Positions 5,454 to 7,377 of a stretch of DNA of 7,377 nt are shown piece by piece; positions within the stretch are counted from its first letter, which is position 1, and every line of letters starts with the position of its first letter. The stretch spans positions 1 to 7,377 of the forward strand of contig JAQVQN010000115.1 of assembly GCA_028701555.1 (NCBI GenBank), read 5' to 3'. Made by a program: the position numbers and the translations under genes. The notes beneath the pieces were generated by a model. It worked only from the letters and a program-made list of their open reading frames with translations. It was not told the DNA's origin and ran no database searches. This DNA comes from Kiritimatiellia bacterium (GTDB lineage Bacteria; Verrucomicrobiota; Kiritimatiellia; RFP12; UBA1067).

Positions 5454-6660
5454 GCATGGCGCGGCGCACATTGCGGCTGCCGCCGGGGCCACCGGGCATG
5501 GTGGGCATGAACGGGTTGCGCGGACCGCCTGCATTGTTCTGGCCACTTGTCTGAAAGCCCAGCACGACTTCGCGTCCTTCGAGATCAGTTTCGGAAATGA
5601 CAGAAGTGTGGGTGCCGTCAGAAATGCCGGGCTTGATTTTGACAGCTTCCGGTTGCCCCTCAGAGTTGAGCAGCCAAACCTTAGGGCCCTTGATTTCTGT
5701 GACGATGTTGGTGGGGGCGAAACGCAGGGCTGCAGCCGGCACTAGCAAGGCGTGCTCCTCGCGGTCGATCTCGACATTGATGTTAGCCGTCATGCCCGGA
5801 AAAAGTTTTTCTTCAGGGTTGTCGGCCTCCACGATGACGGGGTAGGTCACCACGTTCTGAACGGTTGCTGCCGATAGCCGGATCTGTTTGACAGCACCGC
5901 GGAAAGAGTCGCGATAGGCGTCGACCGTAAAGGTCACAGTCTGGTTAGTTTTAACCTGGCCCACATCTGCCTCGGGTATGCTGGCCTCGACCTGAATGCG
6001 CCCTAGGTCGGTGGCGATCTTGAAAAGCTGCTGCGCGTTCATGGACGAGACCACGGTCTGGCCCTCGTCTACATTTCGTGAGATGACCACACCGTCGACA
6101 GGCGAGCGAATGGTGCAGTATTCCAGGTTGGTGCGGGACTGCTTGACCACCGCCTTCAACTGCTCGACCGCTGCTTCGGCAATCTTGACCTGCGCGGCCA
6201 AAGCGTCACGTTCGGCTTGGGCTGTGTCAAGTTCCGCCTGCGACATCATCTTGCGGCTGGCAAGCTCGCTTTTGCGGAACAGATCCTTCTCGGCCAAGGC
6301 GAGCTTGATCTTGGTCTGCTCAAGGTTGGCCTCGTTGGATTTTAGCTGGGCCTGGTCTTTGGCGTGGTTGGCCTCATAGACATCCGGGTCGATCAGCGCC
6401 ACGATCTGGCCGGCTTTGACGAGCGAGTTGAAGTCTGCGTCGAGACGGATGATACGTCCGTTAACCTGTGTGCCGACCTCGACCTCCTTGATCGGCTGCA
6501 CAGTGCCGGTGGCGCGGATTTCCTGCACCACGGTTCCGCGCTCGATGGTGGCGGTGCGGTATTGGATGGCCACGGCTACGGGCTTTTGCGATTTGTGCCA
6601 ATACCAGCCGCCGCCGGCAGCGGAGGCTATAACAATCAAAAGGATAAAGAATTTCATCAT
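5449..6660 (-). CDS. MacA/HlyD-type efflux periplasmic adaptor subunit
   Basis: The 403-residue product is a membrane-fusion adaptor linking an inner-membrane pump (MacB-like ABC or RND) to an outer-membrane channel. In order: an N-terminal membrane anchor (residues 1-18, MMKFFILLIVIASAAGGG), first half of the lipoyl-like domain (about 50-90, VGTQVNGRI at 62-70), a long coiled-coil hairpin rich in Ala, Gln, Lys and Glu (about 95-178), second lipoyl half (IRSPVDGVV at 184-192), beta-barrel (about 219-300, with LFPGMTANI at 286-294) and a membrane-proximal domain. The last 25 or so residues are a Gly/Pro/Met-rich tail ending in Arg. An in-frame TTG at 6675 would add five residues but lacks a ribosome binding site; AAAGGG lies just before the paired ATGs at 6660 and 6657, so one of these is preferred (6657 has the better spacing). 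No pump gene is in view: downstream is convergent leuA, upstream a protein with another role. Confidence 0.9.
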   Translation of the reverse strand: MMKFFILLIVIASAAGGGWYWHKSQKPVAVAIQYRTATIERGTVVQEIRATGTVQPIKEVEVGTQVNGRIIRLDADFNSLVKAGQIVALIDPDVYEANHAKDQAQLKSNEANLEQTKIKLALAEKDLFRKSELASRKMMSQAELDTAQAERDALAAQVKIAEAAVEQLKAVVKQSRTNLEYCTIRSPVDGVVISRNVDEGQTVVSSMNAQQLFKIATDLGRIQVEASIPEADVGQVKTNQTVTFTVDAYRDSFRGAVKQIRLSAATVQNVVTYPVIVEADNPEEKLFPGMTANINVEIDREEHALLVPAAALRFAPTNIVTEIKGPKVWLLNSEGQPEAVKIKPGISDGTHTSVISETDLEGREVVLGFQTSGQNNAGGPRNPFMPTMPGGPGGSRNVRRAMR

Positions 6661-6675
6661 GCCCTTTGCGATCAA

Positions 6676-6703
6676 GGAGTCAGGAGTTATAAATTAGAAG
6701 TTA
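6676..6703. repeat. Degenerate 7-bp tandem repeat in the gap before the adaptor gene
   Basis: Four adjoining heptamers, GGAGTCA, GGAGTTA, TAAATTA and GAAGTTA, fill most of the 40-bp gap between the two minus-strand genes and include the stop codon (TTA, 6701-6703) of the upstream gene. On the minus strand most units begin with TAA or TGA. Part of it (6680-6691) matches 3443-3454 with one mismatch and shares GTCAGGAGTT with 2101-2110. Confidence 0.45.
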
Positions 6704-7377
6704 TGGTGTGAGGACGATGTTATCGATTTCGTAAACAGATCCGATTGTGCCGCCGCTGCAGAAGCCGACCCATCCCAGATGTTTGAATCCCGGGGCGCAG
6801 GGCAAGTCAGAAAAGGTCTGGAACTGATCCTGTCCGGGCAGCCGTACTCGCACCTCGTAAAGTCCGTCACGCGCATCGCCAACGACAGTCCGCAGCTCCA
6901 CGCGCATCCATACGTTGTGAGGTATTTTAAACAGGACTTTGCCGTTTGCGCCGCGCATCAAAGAGTCGGAGCCGATCACGATCATCGGGCCTGTGGAGTA
7001 CCAGGGGTCAACATCGCGCAGTTCAAGGCTGGGCTGCGCACCCTCGCCGACGCGCAGGTCAAAGGCGAAAGAGATTGGCCCCTGCTGTCGCACGGGGTAG
7101 GTGTAAAGATGCGGCTCGTAGTTGTCCAAGTTGTCGGTAACGCGCAGCGAGCGCTGCCCGGACGCAGCCGTCTGGTCCGTGACCTGTACGAGTTCGTTGC
7201 GGCCGGCGGAGGCGAGATGCCAGCCGGGCAGGCCTTGCCCAAGAGCCAGCGTTTCGAAATCCTCGGCTAGCGGCAGTTCGGGCTCGGGCGGCGCCGGTTG
7301 GTAGGCTTCCGGAGGTCGTAGCAGCGCGGCGGTGCGTGCGGTTTGAGTGGTGCGTCCGGCGGTGGAGAGGTCGAACG
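6701..7377 (-). CDS. C-terminal part of a large protein with concanavalin-like terminal domain
   Basis: A minus-strand frame of 224 codons is open from the right edge to TAA at 6703-6701; its start lies outside the window. After a Pro-rich linker (PPEAYQPAPPEPELPLAE) comes a domain opening with DFETLALGQGLPGW, then VTDQTAASGQRSLRVTD and ending in YEIDNIVLTP. The DFE...GW...SG..SL..D opening and the closing DNI strand are typical of LamG/concanavalin-like beta-sandwich domains at the C-termini of large exported, often carbohydrate-linked proteins in PVC bacteria. The main domain lies outside the window, so the function cannot be given. The adaptor gene starts 40 bp downstream on the same strand, and the two may be co-transcribed, though a functional link is not obvious. 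A TTG at 7129 could mimic a start but lies inside this frame. Confidence 0.7.
   Translation of the reverse strand, partial: FDLSTAGRTTQTARTAALLRPPEAYQPAPPEPELPLAEDFETLALGQGLPGWHLASAGRNELVQVTDQTAASGQRSLRVTDNLDNYEPHLYTYPVRQQGPISFAFDLRVGEGAQPSLELRDVDPWYSTGPMIVIGSDSLMRGANGKVLFKIPHNVWMRVELRTVVGDARDGLYEVRVRLPGQDQFQTFSDLPCAPGFKHLGWVGFCSGGTIGSVYEIDNIVLTP

Noticed and set aside
6661..6675. TTG at 6675 as start of the adaptor gene
   Set aside because: Upstream minus-strand bases read CTCCT, not a ribosome binding site, while AAAGGG stands just before the ATG pair at 6660/6657, and the membrane anchor begins there.
6779..7270. 163-codon plus-strand frame at the right end
   Set aside because: It is the reverse strand of the concanavalin-like C-terminal gene, whose protein has family-like motifs; this frame has none.

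Overview
The window looks like a piece of chromosome from an uncultured member of the PVC bacteria, most likely the Kiritimatiellota/Lentisphaerota/Verrucomicrobiota side. This is an inference from gene types: a XylR-like regulator (LacI-like sensor fused to an AraC helix-turn-helix) beside a divergent secreted protein, a MacA-like adaptor, a protein ending in a DFE-type beta-sandwich, and clear Shine-Dalgarno sites. No rRNA, tRNA, transposase or CRISPR array is visible.

Layout. (1) 1-663, minus strand: N-terminal 221 codons of a secreted protein of unknown function, running off the left edge. (2) 664-827: a compact divergent control region in which two good sigma-70-type promoters stand back to back with abutting -35 boxes and a palindrome across the junction. 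(3) 828-2018, plus: the XylR/AraC-type regulator, whose stop codon lies in a perfect 12-bp inverted repeat. (4) 2318-3400, plus: an ABC-2-type permease with no ATPase gene beside it and an unusual Cys/His-rich loop. (5) 3401-3913: a long leader region holding what reads as a complete leucine attenuator. (6) 3914-5446, plus: leuA, 2-isopropylmalate synthase. (7) 5449-6660, minus: a MacA/HlyD-type periplasmic adaptor, convergent with leuA across only 2 bp. (8) 6701-7377, minus: the C-terminal part of a larger protein with a concanavalin-like terminal domain, just upstream of the adaptor on the same strand.

The best find is upstream of leuA. A 26-codon reading frame (3663-3743) has five leucines among residues 10-18. 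Its Leu/Trp codons lie in a hairpin (3704-3728) whose 3' arm is also complementary to the 5' arm of a strong intrinsic terminator (3770-3814) about 100 bases before leuA. That is the 1:2, 2:3, 3:4 logic of classical ribosome-mediated attenuation, here apparently sensing leucine and switching leuA. The leader start has no Shine-Dalgarno and lies almost at the predicted transcription start, so it may be leaderless.

The other genes do not form one pathway. The secreted protein and the XylR-like regulator probably form a divergent regulator/target pair. The adaptor and the protein upstream of it may be co-transcribed. Short AT- and purine-rich intergenic motifs of the type TCAGGA(A/G)TTATA recur in three gaps and may be part of a genome-wide repeat family.
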